A stretch of DNA of 64,000 nucleotides from Phycicoccus duodecadis. Its GTDB lineage: Bacteria; Actinomycetota; Actinomycetes; Actinomycetales; Dermatophilaceae. Positions 44,095 to 51,988 of this stretch are shown here, piece by piece (position 1 is the first letter of the stretch; each line of letters starts with the position of its first letter). Both the position numbers and the translations under genes were made by a program. The stretch is taken from NCBI RefSeq assembly GCF_002846495.1, contig NZ_PJNE01000001.1, positions 1,426,001 through 1,490,000 of the forward strand, given 5' to 3'. The notes under the pieces were generated by a model, which did not search any database, was not told where the DNA came from, and saw only the letters and a program-made list of their open reading frames with translations.

Positions 44095-44859
44095 TCAGCT
44101 GGAGGGGCCGAAGCGCTCGGTGCGGATGTCGGCGGCGTCGTGCCCGAGGTCCTGCAGATGACGGGTCGCGTTCTCCACGAACCCGTTGGGGCCGCACACG
44201 TACACTCGCGGCGGGACGGCGGTGGCGGTCACCGGCGGCAGGTCGTCGCGGCCCAGCCGGCCGGGTGGGCGCGCAACGTCGGGCAGGCCCGCACGGGAGT
44301 ACAGCCGGTCGACCCGCAGCCCGGGGGTCGTGCGCGAGAGCGCGAAGAGCTCGTTGGTGTAGATGACCAGGTCCGGCGTGCGGACCGAGTAGACGAGGTG
44401 GAACGGCACCCTCGACCCCGCGCGCACCCGCTCGCGGATCATCGCCATGAGGGGCACCACCCCGGACCCGCCGCCGACCAGCAGCACCGGCTCGGGCCAC
44501 GCGGCATCCCAGCGGAACCAGCCGCCGATCGGCCCGCGCACCTCGAGCTCGTCACCCGGGCGCATCTCCTCGACCAGGTAGGGCGAGGCCTCGCCGTCGC
44601 CGACCCGCTGCACGGTGAGTGCCATCCGCCCGGGCTCGGGGGCCGACGCGATCGAGTAGGTGCGCTGCGCGGTGTAGCCGTCCTCGGCGGTCAGCCGCAC
44701 GTCGACGTGCTGGCCCGCGTCGTTGCCGGCCCAGCCGGGGACGTCGAGCACCAGCGTGCGGGCGACCCTGGTCTCCAGCCAGGCGTCGTCGAGGCGAGCG
44801 CGCAGCCACGGCATCGGGCCGGGGCGGGGTGGGGCCTCACCGGCCGCCGTGACGCTCAT
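44095..44859 (-). CDS. Ferredoxin-NADP+-reductase-type FAD/NAD(P)H oxidoreductase
   Basis: A 254-residue flavoprotein; ATG 44859 overlaps the upstream stop (ATGA). Arg-Thr-Tyr-Ser-Ile-Ala-Ser binds FAD, Gly-Gly-Trp-Phe is near the isoalloxazine, Val-Gly-Gly-Gly-Ser-Gly-Val-Val-Pro binds NAD(P)H, and Tyr-Val-Cys-Gly-Pro-Asn-Gly-Phe closes the domain. There is no fused [2Fe-2S] domain. It is coupled to the molybdopterin oxidoreductase gene, a pairing common in actinobacteria, and probably supplies or takes electrons from that enzyme. Confidence 0.9.
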   Translation of the reverse strand: MSVTAAGEAPPRPGPMPWLRARLDDAWLETRVARTLVLDVPGWAGNDAGQHVDVRLTAEDGYTAQRTYSIASAPEPGRMALTVQRVGDGEASPYLVEEMRPGDELEVRGPIGGWFRWDAAWPEPVLLVGGGSGVVPLMAMIRERVRAGSRVPFHLVYSVRTPDLVIYTNELFALSRTTPGLRVDRLYSRAGLPDVARPPGRLGRDDLPPVTATAVPPRVYVCGPNGFVENATRHLQDLGHDAADIRTERFGPSS

Positions 44860-45467
44860 CCGTCGCCCGCGTAGCGCTGCTCGCGCCACGGGTCGCCATA
44901 GTCGTGGTAACCGAGGCGCTCCCAGAAACCCGGGGTGTCCTGGTGGCGCAGCTCGATGCCGCTGAGCCACTTGGCCGACTTCCAGAAGTACAGGTGCGGC
45001 ACCAGCAGCCGGGCGGGGCCGCCGTGCTCGGGGTGCAGGGGGCGGCCGTCGTACTCGAAGGCCACCCAGGCGTCGCGCTCGACGAGGTCGGCCAACGGCA
45101 GGTTGGTGGTGTAGCCCCCTGAGGAGTGGACCAGCGCGTAGCGGGCGTCGCCGACGTCGCCCAGCACCGTGCGCACCGGCACCCCGCGCCAGGTGGTGTC
45201 GAGCTTGGTCCACTTCGTGACGCAGTGGATGTCGGTGGTGATGCGCTCGCTCGGCAGGGCCATCAGGTCGGCCCACGAGAGGCTGCGGCTGGTGCCGTCG
45301 GCGCCGGTGAGGTCGAGGCGCCAGCGGTCGAGCGGCACGTTGGCGGTGGGGCCGGCCGAGAGCACCGGGAAGTCGCGCTCGGGGTACTGGCCGGGCGGGA
45401 TGCGGGGGTCGCGGTCGCGCCGCCGCCCGACGAAGCCTCTGCTCACCACGTTCACGCCGTCCATCAT
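44856..45467 (-). CDS. Sulfite-oxidase-like molybdopterin oxidoreductase
   Basis: A 203-residue molybdopterin-binding protein of the YedY/sulfite oxidase fold. The cofactor cysteine lies in Thr-Asp-Ile-His-Cys-Val-Thr-Lys-Trp, followed by Val-His-Ser-Ser-Gly-Gly-Tyr-Thr-Thr-Asn and His-Gly-Gly-Pro-Ala-Arg-Leu-Leu-Val-Pro. The C-terminus has Lys-Trp-Leu-Ser-Gly-Ile-Glu-Leu. No Tat signal is present, so this is a cytoplasmic type. Two adjacent ATGs (45467, 45464) are possible starts. The physiological substrate is unknown. The leader region contains an unusual block of 19-bp repeats. Confidence 0.9.
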   Translation of the reverse strand: MMDGVNVVSRGFVGRRRDRDPRIPPGQYPERDFPVLSAGPTANVPLDRWRLDLTGADGTSRSLSWADLMALPSERITTDIHCVTKWTKLDTTWRGVPVRTVLGDVGDARYALVHSSGGYTTNLPLADLVERDAWVAFEYDGRPLHPEHGGPARLLVPHLYFWKSAKWLSGIELRHQDTPGFWERLGYHDYGDPWREQRYAGDG

Positions 45468-45480
45468 CCCCGACGCCGCC

Positions 45481-45575
45481 CCGGTCAGCTCGGTCCGCGC
45501 CGGTCACCTCGGTCCGCCCCGGTCACCTCGGTCCGCCCCGGTCACCTCGGTCCGCCCCGGTCACCTCGCACCGCA
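45481..45575. repeat. Five tandem 19-bp units
   Basis: The units begin at 45481, 45500, 45519, 45538 and 45557. The middle three are identical (CCGGTCACCTCGGTCCGCC), and the first and last have few changes. It lies 14 bases upstream of the molybdopterin oxidoreductase start. There are no spacers, so it is not a CRISPR. Confidence 0.95.
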
Positions 45576-45601
45576 CCGGCCTCATGCGGCCGGTGCGGTG
45601 C
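45568..45601. terminator. 14-bp perfect hairpin in the repeat region
   Basis: The arms 45568-45581 and 45588-45601 pair exactly with a six-base loop. It lies after the stop of the glycosyltransferase operon (45653) and is probably its terminator. Confidence 0.6.
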
Positions 45602-45627
45602 AGGACCACCGGTGCGGTGCAGGACCA
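45590..45627. repeat. Two further 19-bp tandem units of different sequence
   Basis: CCGGTGCGGTGCAGGACCA occurs at 45590-45608 and 45609-45627. The period equals that of the neighbouring repeat although the sequence differs. Confidence 0.85.
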
Positions 45628-45652
45628 CCGGTCCGCGGAACCCACGCCGGCG

Positions 45653-46363
45653 TCAGTCGGCCGGGCCGAGCGCGGCGAGGTACGTCGCGAAGCCACCCTC
45701 CACCCGGCTGCTCGACCGGCCCGAGGTCCGCACGCGGACCCGGTCGGTCGCCACCCAGGGGTGGCCGGCGTCGCGGACCCGCGTGACCAGCCCGACGTCC
45801 TCGTGCAGACCCACCTCGGCGAAGCCCCCCGCCTCGAGGTAGGCCGCCGCTCGCACCCCCAGGTTCGCGCCGTGCACGTGGCCGTGCCCCTCGCGCAGGC
45901 GATGGCGGGCCCGCCAGGCCAGCAGGACCGCGGGGTCGACGACGTCGACCGGTACGACGGTGCCGACCACGAGGTCGGTACCCGACTCGGCCAGGGCCAC
46001 CTGGCGGGTGAGCCACCCGGGCGGCACCGCGCAGTCCGCATCGGTGTTCGCGACCCAGGTGGCGCGGGGGTCGGCCGCGCGGGCCCGGGGCGCCGAGAGG
46101 CCGGTCGCCACCGCCTCGCGGCGGGCCACCCCGACGCAGCCCGCGTCGATGGCCAGCAGCGTGACCGGATGCCGCGCCGCCACGGCGGCGGTGCCGTCGA
46201 CGCACCGGTCGAGGGCCAGGACCACCTCGACCGTGACGTCGGGCCGGGCGGCCAGCAGCCGGTCGGCGGCCACCCGCACGCTGTCGAGGCACGCGCCGAC
46301 CAGCCGCTCCTCGTCGCGCGCGGGCACGGCGACGACGACGTGCCCGATGCGGGAGCCACTCAC
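45653..46363 (-). CDS. Family 2 glycosyltransferase
   Basis: A 236-residue GT-A enzyme; GTG 46363 overlaps the upstream stop (GTGA). Val-Val-Ala-Val-Pro-Ala-Arg-Asp-Glu-Glu opens the nucleotide-binding fold. Val-Ala-Asn-Thr-Asp-Ala-Asp-Cys provides the metal-binding Asp-x-Asp, and Leu-His-Glu-Asp-Val-Gly-Leu supplies the catalytic Glu-Asp. It has no membrane helices and is at the short end for GT2. It is the last gene of the operon. The acceptor is unknown. Confidence 0.88.
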   Translation of the reverse strand: MSGSRIGHVVVAVPARDEERLVGACLDSVRVAADRLLAARPDVTVEVVLALDRCVDGTAAVAARHPVTLLAIDAGCVGVARREAVATGLSAPRARAADPRATWVANTDADCAVPPGWLTRQVALAESGTDLVVGTVVPVDVVDPAVLLAWRARHRLREGHGHVHGANLGVRAAAYLEAGGFAEVGLHEDVGLVTRVRDAGHPWVATDRVRVRTSGRSSSRVEGGFATYLAALGPAD

Positions 46364-47745
46364 CGGCGGCCCTCGGCGGCGGCCACCGAGACGGGGCCGC
46401 CCCACACGTCGACCAGCACGTCGCCGTCGGCGTGGCGCACCCGGTGGCCGAGGTCGGCCAGGGCGGTGGCCGCCTGCGCGTGGACGGCCGGCCCGTCGAG
46501 CGGGACGCCCTCGGTGGGATGCCGCCAGTGGACCAGCACGACCTCGCCGCCCGGGGCCAGCGCGGCGCGGACCCGGGCAAGGGTCTCGAGCAGCTCGACG
46601 GGGGTGAGGAAGTACCCGACCTCCGAGAGGACCACGAGGTCGACCGGCCCCTCGGGGACCGCGCCGGGGGCCCGCCCGAGCTCCCATCGGACGTGGGCCG
46701 GGGCGTTGCGCGCGGCGACCTCGAGCGCCGCGGCACTGGGGTCCACCGCCACGACATGCTCGGCCCGCTCGGCCAGAGCCCGCGTGAGGACACCTGTCGC
46801 ACAACCGATCTCGACCACCACCCGATAGCGCTCCCGCCCCAGCACGGCAGTCGTGAGGGCCCGCTTCCGCCGCTCGTAGAACGAGCCGGTGAAGCCCCAG
46901 GGGTCGTCGCCGTCGTCGTACATCCCGTCGAAGGCCGGGGCGACGTCGGCGTCGGTGCGGGCCGGGCGGACCGGCAGCACCCCGGGCTCGGCCATCAGGG
47001 CCTCGACCAGCCGCCGGGCCCGGCGCAGCACCGGGGCGGTCACCACGGCGGCTTCCCCCGGGCCGGGGCCGAGCGGCGCGGTCTGCGACGGGTAGCAGGC
47101 CACGGCCGCGGCCCGCGCCGCCAGGTCGGCCGGAGCCGGCTCGACGACGTGCAGGCGGGTACGGTCGAGGTCGCCCGGCCGGCCCCAGTGCCACAGCCAC
47201 AGCGGGTAGTGCGCCACGGCGGCCCCGGCGCCGGCGGCACCGGTCGCCGCCGCCCGGCCCAGCGCGTCGTGGTCGGGGTGCCCGTCAGCGGTCCAGGGCG
47301 CCAGCACGAGGGTGCCCGGCCGGCTGCGCTCGGCCACCCGGTCGGCCAGGGCGCCCTCGGCGGCGGCCAGACCACCGTCGGGCAGCCCGAGGTGCTCGAC
47401 CGTCGCGCCGGGGGCGAGGATCGCGACGGCGGCCTCCACCTCCCCCGCCCGCACCGGGGCCAGGCGCCCCGGTGTCCAGGCCCGGGCGTCCGGATGCGAA
47501 GCCTCACCGGCGGTCGCGACCACGACCCGTACCCGCAGCCCCGCCCGGTGGGCGGCCGCCACGAAGGCGCCGACGGCCAGGGTCTCGTCGTCGGGATGCG
47601 CAGCCAGCACGAGGAGCTTGTCGTAGCGATCGCGCAGCCCGTCGACGTCCACGAGCGGGGCGGTCCACCACAGGGGGTCGGCCAGCCACACCGGCTCGGG
47701 CGTGCCGGGGTCGGCGTGGTGGAAGCGCGGAGGGCCCCCGGTCAT
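46360..47745 (-). CDS. PIG-L deacetylase fused to SAM-dependent methyltransferase
   Basis: A 461-residue fusion. The N-terminal half (about 40-260) is a PIG-L/LmbE zinc deacetylase with Ala-Ala-His-Pro-Asp-Asp-Glu (about 48-54) and a later Asp-Gly-His-Pro-Asp-His metal site. The C-terminal half (about 275-455) is a NodS-like class I methyltransferase with Val-Glu-Ile-Gly-Cys-Ala-Thr-Gly and Val-Ala-Val-Asp-Pro. PIG-L enzymes deacetylate N-acetylglucosaminyl conjugates, as in mycothiol or glycolipid synthesis. The fusion suggests that deacetylation is followed by methylation of the same sugar intermediate. ATG 47745 overlaps the acyl-CoA dehydrogenase-like stop (ATGA). Confidence 0.88.
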   Translation of the reverse strand: MTGGPPRFHHADPGTPEPVWLADPLWWTAPLVDVDGLRDRYDKLLVLAAHPDDETLAVGAFVAAAHRAGLRVRVVVATAGEASHPDARAWTPGRLAPVRAGEVEAAVAILAPGATVEHLGLPDGGLAAAEGALADRVAERSRPGTLVLAPWTADGHPDHDALGRAAATGAAGAGAAVAHYPLWLWHWGRPGDLDRTRLHVVEPAPADLAARAAAVACYPSQTAPLGPGPGEAAVVTAPVLRRARRLVEALMAEPGVLPVRPARTDADVAPAFDGMYDDGDDPWGFTGSFYERRKRALTTAVLGRERYRVVVEIGCATGVLTRALAERAEHVVAVDPSAAALEVAARNAPAHVRWELGRAPGAVPEGPVDLVVLSEVGYFLTPVELLETLARVRAALAPGGEVVLVHWRHPTEGVPLDGPAVHAQAATALADLGHRVRHADGDVLVDVWGGPVSVAAAEGRR

Positions 47746-48755
47746 CGGTCCTCCCGTGGTCCGAGCACGAGGCCGCCCAAGGCCGCCAGGTCACGCTCGG
47801 CATGGTGCTGGCGCAGGTAGACCGTGAGGTCGGCGACCCGCCGGGCGTGGCTTTCGACCTGGGTCAGCGGGGCCGGGCCCAGCCCGTGCCCCACGACCCG
47901 CAGCACCTCCTCGGCCGCGTCGGCGACGACGGCCCGTACCCGGGCCGCGAGCAGCACCCCGGCCGGACCGTCCGCCCGGCCGGCGGCGATGGCGGCGGCG
48001 GCGTCCCGCAGCGAGAGGAGGGCGGCGTGCAGCGCCCGGTCGGTGGTGCCCAGGTGCAGCAGGGCCACCTGGTCGGGCGGACGGCGACCGGCCGCGGTGG
48101 TCAGGGCGCCGGCGAGCGCCGCGGCCGCGCCGAACCACACCGCCGCCACCCCGATGCCGCCCCACGCGAACCCGGGACGGGCGAGGTACCAGCCGGGGCC
48201 GCCGACGGGCACGGCCGGCACGCCGGCGAGGGTCATGCTGCCGGTGGTCACCGCGCTCAGCCCGCGCGAGACCCAGGTGCCGGTCTCGTGCCGGACGCCG
48301 GGGTGGTGCAGCGGCACGGCGTAGAGCCGGGGTGCGGTGTCGTCGTCGGCGGTCACGAGCGCGTGGCTGACCACCGTGGCGAGCGAGCACCAGGCCTTGG
48401 TCCCCTCGAGCCGTGGGCCGTCGCTCCCGGCGGTGGCGCGCAGCCCGGTGCCGGGGGCGCGGGCCGCGTAGACCCCGAAGCTGCTGGCGGCATCAACCCC
48501 CAGGACGCCCAGGTCGGGGTCGCCGGCCTGCGCCAGGACGGCCACCGCGTCCAGGTGCGGCTCCGCCGCCCGGGCTGCCGTGAGGTCGGCGGCTCCGAGG
48601 GTCGCGAGCGTGGCGAGGTAGCGCCACGGGTCCTGCGCCAGGCCGCGCGCGACCGGGGCGAGGTCCCGGGCCAGCGCCAGGGCGTCCGCGATGTCCGGGC
48701 CCGCCACAGGGACGTCACCGGTGGCCCACTCGGCGGCCCGCCACGCGCCGGTCAC
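47742..48755 (-). CDS. Acyl-CoA-dehydrogenase-like protein
   Basis: A 337-residue all-helical protein with a central beta part. GTG 48755 overlaps the upstream stop. Residues around 105-125 (Gly-Leu-Arg-Ala-Thr-Ala ... Leu-Glu-Gly-Thr-Lys-Ala-Trp-Cys-Ser-Leu) are the FAD-binding beta-domain signature. The C-terminus has Val-Leu-Arg-Val-Val-Gly-His-Gly-Leu-Gly. It lacks the first 40-50 residues of full-length enzymes, and the catalytic Glu cannot be placed with confidence, so it may be an oxidase or dehydratase-like variant. Its place in a glycosyltransferase operon suggests action on a sugar or lipid intermediate and not on ordinary fatty acids. Confidence 0.8.
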   Translation of the reverse strand: MTGAWRAAEWATGDVPVAGPDIADALALARDLAPVARGLAQDPWRYLATLATLGAADLTAARAAEPHLDAVAVLAQAGDPDLGVLGVDAASSFGVYAARAPGTGLRATAGSDGPRLEGTKAWCSLATVVSHALVTADDDTAPRLYAVPLHHPGVRHETGTWVSRGLSAVTTGSMTLAGVPAVPVGGPGWYLARPGFAWGGIGVAAVWFGAAAALAGALTTAAGRRPPDQVALLHLGTTDRALHAALLSLRDAAAAIAAGRADGPAGVLLAARVRAVVADAAEEVLRVVGHGLGPAPLTQVESHARRVADLTVYLRQHHAERDLAALGGLVLGPREDR

Positions 48756-49654
48756 GGGGCGTCCCGCCGCTCGGAGGTCAGGACGTAGCCGCGCTCGGCG
48801 TCCACGGTGACCAGCCCGAGGTCCTCGAAGGCGTCGAGCCACCCCCGCATCGGCCACCATCCCCAGCGGGCCGCGAACCGTGCCCCGTTCTCGACGATGT
48901 CGCGCACGTGGCGGACCGGCAGGCCGCCGTCGCCGTGGTCCTGGTGGTAGGCGGTCGCTCCGCCCAGCCACAGCAGCGCACCGTAGGCGGCCTCGAGACG
49001 CTGCCCGAAGTCGGTGTCCTCGGCGCCGTAGCCGACGTAGCCCTCGTCGAAACCGCCGATGCGGGCCCAGTCCTGGGCCGTGACCGCGAAGCACAGCGAC
49101 CAGAAGAGGCGCGTGTCGTGGCTGCGCTGCACCGCCCCGGCCGGCAGCGCGGGCCGGGCCCGGTGCGGGGCCGACCCGGCGTCGAGCGCGGCCCAGCTAC
49201 GGGCGTCCTCCGCGACCGCGGTCGTCGGGGCGTCGAGGTAGCGCACCTCCCCGCACGCGACGACCGGGAAGCCCACGTGCCGGCCGAGCCGGGGCGCCAG
49301 GACCTCGGTGTAGCGGGCGACGAGGTCGGGCCCCGGGATGCAGTCGACGTCGAGCAGGACGACGACCTCGGCGCCCCGCTCGAGGGCGGCCGCGACGCCG
49401 ACGTTGCGGGCGCGGGCGAGGGGGAGACGCCCGCCCGCGACCGGCACCGGCACGACGTGGTCCTCGAGGGCGGCGACCGGGGTGTCGGCCAGGACGGCGG
49501 TGAGGCCCGGGTCGTCCATGGCGACGACGACGTGCAGGTCGGGCACCCGGGTCTGGCGCGCCAGCCCCCAGCGCTGGCCGCGTAGGTGGTCGTGCCGGCC
49601 GTGGGCGATGGTGACGACGGCGACGCGCGGGGTCCCGTCGGGCAGCCCGGTCAT
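48752..49654 (-). CDS. Family 2 glycosyltransferase with galactosyltransferase-like C-terminus
   Basis: A 300-residue GT-A enzyme; ATG 49654 overlaps the preceding stop (ATGA). Val-Val-Leu-Leu-Asp-Val-Asp-Cys-Ile-Pro is the Asp-x-Asp strand. Ile-Gly-Gly-Phe-Asp-Glu-Gly-Tyr-Val-Gly-Tyr-Gly-Ala-Glu-Asp-Thr-Asp-Phe is the C-terminal acceptor motif shared with beta-galactosyltransferase-like (Glyco_transf_7C) proteins. A Tyr-His-Gln-Asp-His segment near the end could bind metal. It is probably cytoplasmic, and neither donor nor acceptor can be deduced. Confidence 0.9.
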   Translation of the reverse strand: MTGLPDGTPRVAVVTIAHGRHDHLRGQRWGLARQTRVPDLHVVVAMDDPGLTAVLADTPVAALEDHVVPVPVAGGRLPLARARNVGVAAALERGAEVVVLLDVDCIPGPDLVARYTEVLAPRLGRHVGFPVVACGEVRYLDAPTTAVAEDARSWAALDAGSAPHRARPALPAGAVQRSHDTRLFWSLCFAVTAQDWARIGGFDEGYVGYGAEDTDFGQRLEAAYGALLWLGGATAYHQDHGDGGLPVRHVRDIVENGARFAARWGWWPMRGWLDAFEDLGLVTVDAERGYVLTSERRDAP

Positions 49655-50652
49655 CGCGCGGCCAGCCCGGACGCGAGGTCGTCGAGCCGGGCCGCCAGGT
49701 CGGCGGCGGCCGTCCCGGTGCTCCACCGCTCCCAGCCGCTGCCTCCGAGGCGGCGCGCCCGGTCGAGCAGCCCCGGCCAGCGCTGCGCCTCCGGCCAGGT
49801 GTCGAGCCCGACCGCCACGTCCATCCGGGTCAGCGCGGCCGCGGTGGCCTCCTGCTCGCCGAAGGGCCGGGGCTGGGCGACCACCACGGCCGGCCGGCGG
49901 GCGGCGGCCACCTCGGCGACGGCGTTCTGCCCGCCATGGGTGACCACGACATCGGCGTCGAGCAGGGCGTCCCAGAGGAGGGACTCGGGCAGCGCGGGCG
50001 ACCACTCGACCCACTCCCAGCCCGGGGTGGCGGCCCGGGCGGCGGCCACCTGCCCCACCGTGGTGGCGCGGCCGCCGGCTCCCCAGAGCAGCAGCACGCG
50101 CGGCCGGGGGTGGGGGCGGGGCGCGCGCCGTCGGCGCCCGTCGAAGCGGCTCAGCGCGCCGACCGCCCAGGTCTTGTCGGTCCAGGCCTGTGGCCAGCCG
50201 TGCCCGTGGGCACCCGCCGGCCAGGGCGCCAGCAGGGCCTCGGCCAGGTCGTGGGCCAGGGCGTGGGCCGGGTCGGTGCGCTCACCCGGGAGGGCGGCCA
50301 CGACCACGGGGACCCCGCACAGGCGGGCCAGCAGCGCGACCTCGACCGAGACGTCGACCACCAGCAGGTCCGGGCGGCAGCGCACGGCCCACTCGGCCAC
50401 GGTGGCGGCACGGGCGGCCAGCCCGGCGTCGTGGCGCGGCGCCCAGTGCAGGGTGCCGTGGGCGGTGACGTCGGCGGGCTCCGGCGAGTGGTCGTCGCGC
50501 TCCAGGACCACCCACTCCCCCCGCCAGTCGCCGGGCGGCGGGGCGGACCCCAGCCCGGTCACGGGCCGGCCGCGCAGGGTCAGCTGCCGGGCCACGGCGG
50601 CCGCGCGGGTCCCGTGCCCGCGGCCCACGTGGTGCACGTACCAACCGATCAT
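49651..50652 (-). CDS. MurG/GT-B-like glycosyltransferase
   Basis: A 333-residue protein starting Met-Ile-Gly-Trp-Tyr-Val-His-His-Val-Gly-Arg-Gly-His-Gly-Thr-Arg, the acceptor loop of GT-B enzymes such as MurG. The C-terminal half has a Thr-His-Gly-Gly-Gln-Asn-Ala-Val-Ala-Glu donor motif followed by Pro-Arg-Pro-Phe-Gly-Glu-Gln. ATG 50652 overlaps the GT4 stop. No membrane helix is visible, and a peripheral association is likely. In this context it transfers a sugar in the same pathway as the neighbouring enzymes. Confidence 0.88.
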   Translation of the reverse strand: MIGWYVHHVGRGHGTRAAAVARQLTLRGRPVTGLGSAPPPGDWRGEWVVLERDDHSPEPADVTAHGTLHWAPRHDAGLAARAATVAEWAVRCRPDLLVVDVSVEVALLARLCGVPVVVAALPGERTDPAHALAHDLAEALLAPWPAGAHGHGWPQAWTDKTWAVGALSRFDGRRRRAPRPHPRPRVLLLWGAGGRATTVGQVAAARAATPGWEWVEWSPALPESLLWDALLDADVVVTHGGQNAVAEVAAARRPAVVVAQPRPFGEQEATAAALTRMDVAVGLDTWPEAQRWPGLLDRARRLGGSGWERWSTGTAAADLAARLDDLASGLAAR

Positions 50653-51743
50653 GCGACCAGCCCCGGCGTGAGGACCTCGTAGTGCGCGAGGTACTCCGAC
50701 ACCATCCGGTCGACAGAGCACTCACGGACGGCACGGTCGCGGCACGCCCCACGGTCGAGCAGCCCCGCCGCCCCGACCGCCGCCGCCAGCCCCGCCACGA
50801 GAGCGTCGTCGTCGGGCGCGTCGGGGTCGGGGTCGACCAGCACGCCGGTCGCGGCGTCCAGCACCTCGGGCAGGCCGCCGCGCGCGATCGCCACGACGGG
50901 GGTGCCGCAGGCCAGCGACTCGGCCGCCACGAGGCCGTAGGGCTCCTCCCAGGCGGGGGTCACGAGGGTGACGGCGCTGCTGCCGAAGAGCGCGGCCAGC
51001 CCCGCGGTGCCCAGGTGGCCGACGTACTCGGCGTCGGGGCCGAGCAGGGGGGCCACGTGCGACGCGAAGTACGCGGGGTCGCCCACGGGCCCGGCCAGGC
51101 GCAGGCGGCGCCCGGCGGCGCGGGCTGCGGCGATGGCCAGGTGCGGCGCCTTCTCGGGGACGATCCGGCCGGCCCACGCCAGGTCGGGGCCGCCCGGGCC
51201 CGGGGTCCAGCGGCGCACGTCGACACCGTTGGGCACGACGTCCACCTCGGTGACGTGCCGCCAGGCGGCGGCCGTGTGCTCGCTGACCGCGACGTGGTGC
51301 AGCCCCGCGCCCGGGACGCTGCGGGCGATGGCGATGGCGGGCTCGAGCCACGGGGTCGGCGGGGTGTGCAGGGTCGTCAGGACCGCCGAGGGGACCGAGC
51401 CGGCCATCGCGACCGGCAGGTGGTGGAGGCTGTTGTTGTGCACGACGTCGACGTCGTCGCGCCGCTGCAGGTGCAGCATCACCTGGAGGTAGGCGTGGTG
51501 CTCGCGCAGCCAGCTCTCGGGCACCATGCTCACGTCGGCCCGGGCCGCGTCGCTGAGCCGCAGGGGACTGGTACCGAGCATCCGGGCGTCGAGGGCGGGG
51601 TCGCTGCCCTCGCCGGCGAAGACGGTGACGTCGACCCCCCGGCCGCGCAGGCCGTGCACCAGGTGCCAGGTCAGCGACTCCAGGCCTCCGGCGAAGGGCT
51701 CGGCGATGGGGTGCCGGGCGGCCGCCAGGATGACGATGTGCAC
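50649..51743 (-). CDS. Family 4 glycosyltransferase
   Basis: A 364-residue GT-B enzyme and the first gene of the operon. GTG 51743 is preceded by GAGGAGA. The N-terminal Pro-Phe-Ala-Gly-Gly-Leu-Glu acceptor loop, Val-Pro-Asn-Gly-Val-Asp, Ala-Gly-Arg-Ile-Val-Pro-Glu-Lys-Ala-Pro, and Glu-Glu-Pro-Tyr-Gly-Leu-Val-Ala-Ala-Glu-Ser (Glu-x7-Glu) are all intact. Such enzymes often use UDP- or GDP-sugars with retention. The gap 51744-51988 upstream separates it from the second c-di-GMP gene and contains no other gene I can support. Confidence 0.92.
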   Translation of the reverse strand: MHIVILAAARHPIAEPFAGGLESLTWHLVHGLRGRGVDVTVFAGEGSDPALDARMLGTSPLRLSDAARADVSMVPESWLREHHAYLQVMLHLQRRDDVDVVHNNSLHHLPVAMAGSVPSAVLTTLHTPPTPWLEPAIAIARSVPGAGLHHVAVSEHTAAAWRHVTEVDVVPNGVDVRRWTPGPGGPDLAWAGRIVPEKAPHLAIAAARAAGRRLRLAGPVGDPAYFASHVAPLLGPDAEYVGHLGTAGLAALFGSSAVTLVTPAWEEPYGLVAAESLACGTPVVAIARGGLPEVLDAATGVLVDPDPDAPDDDALVAGLAAAVGAAGLLDRGACRDRAVRECSVDRMVSEYLAHYEVLTPGLVA

Positions 51744-51988
51744 GCGTGTTCTCCTCGGTCCGTGGGGGGACGGCGGCGCGGGTGCGCCCGCACCCGTCGA
51801 CCCGTCGAGCGAGCCCCCGAACCGGCCGCCGGCTCGACGGGGGGTCACGGAGCCGCGCGGCGCTGCGCCGGGGCGTCCGTGGATGGGCTCACCGCGGACA
51901 CCTCGCTGTCTCCCAGTACCCCGCCGGGGCGCGGCCAACCCTCCCCGGGGCCGCGGGTTCCCAGCCGCTCCGGAGCGGTCGCGACCGG

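Noticed and set aside
45481..45627. Possible CRISPR array
   Set aside because: The 19-base units are directly adjacent with no spacers, and no cas genes are present.
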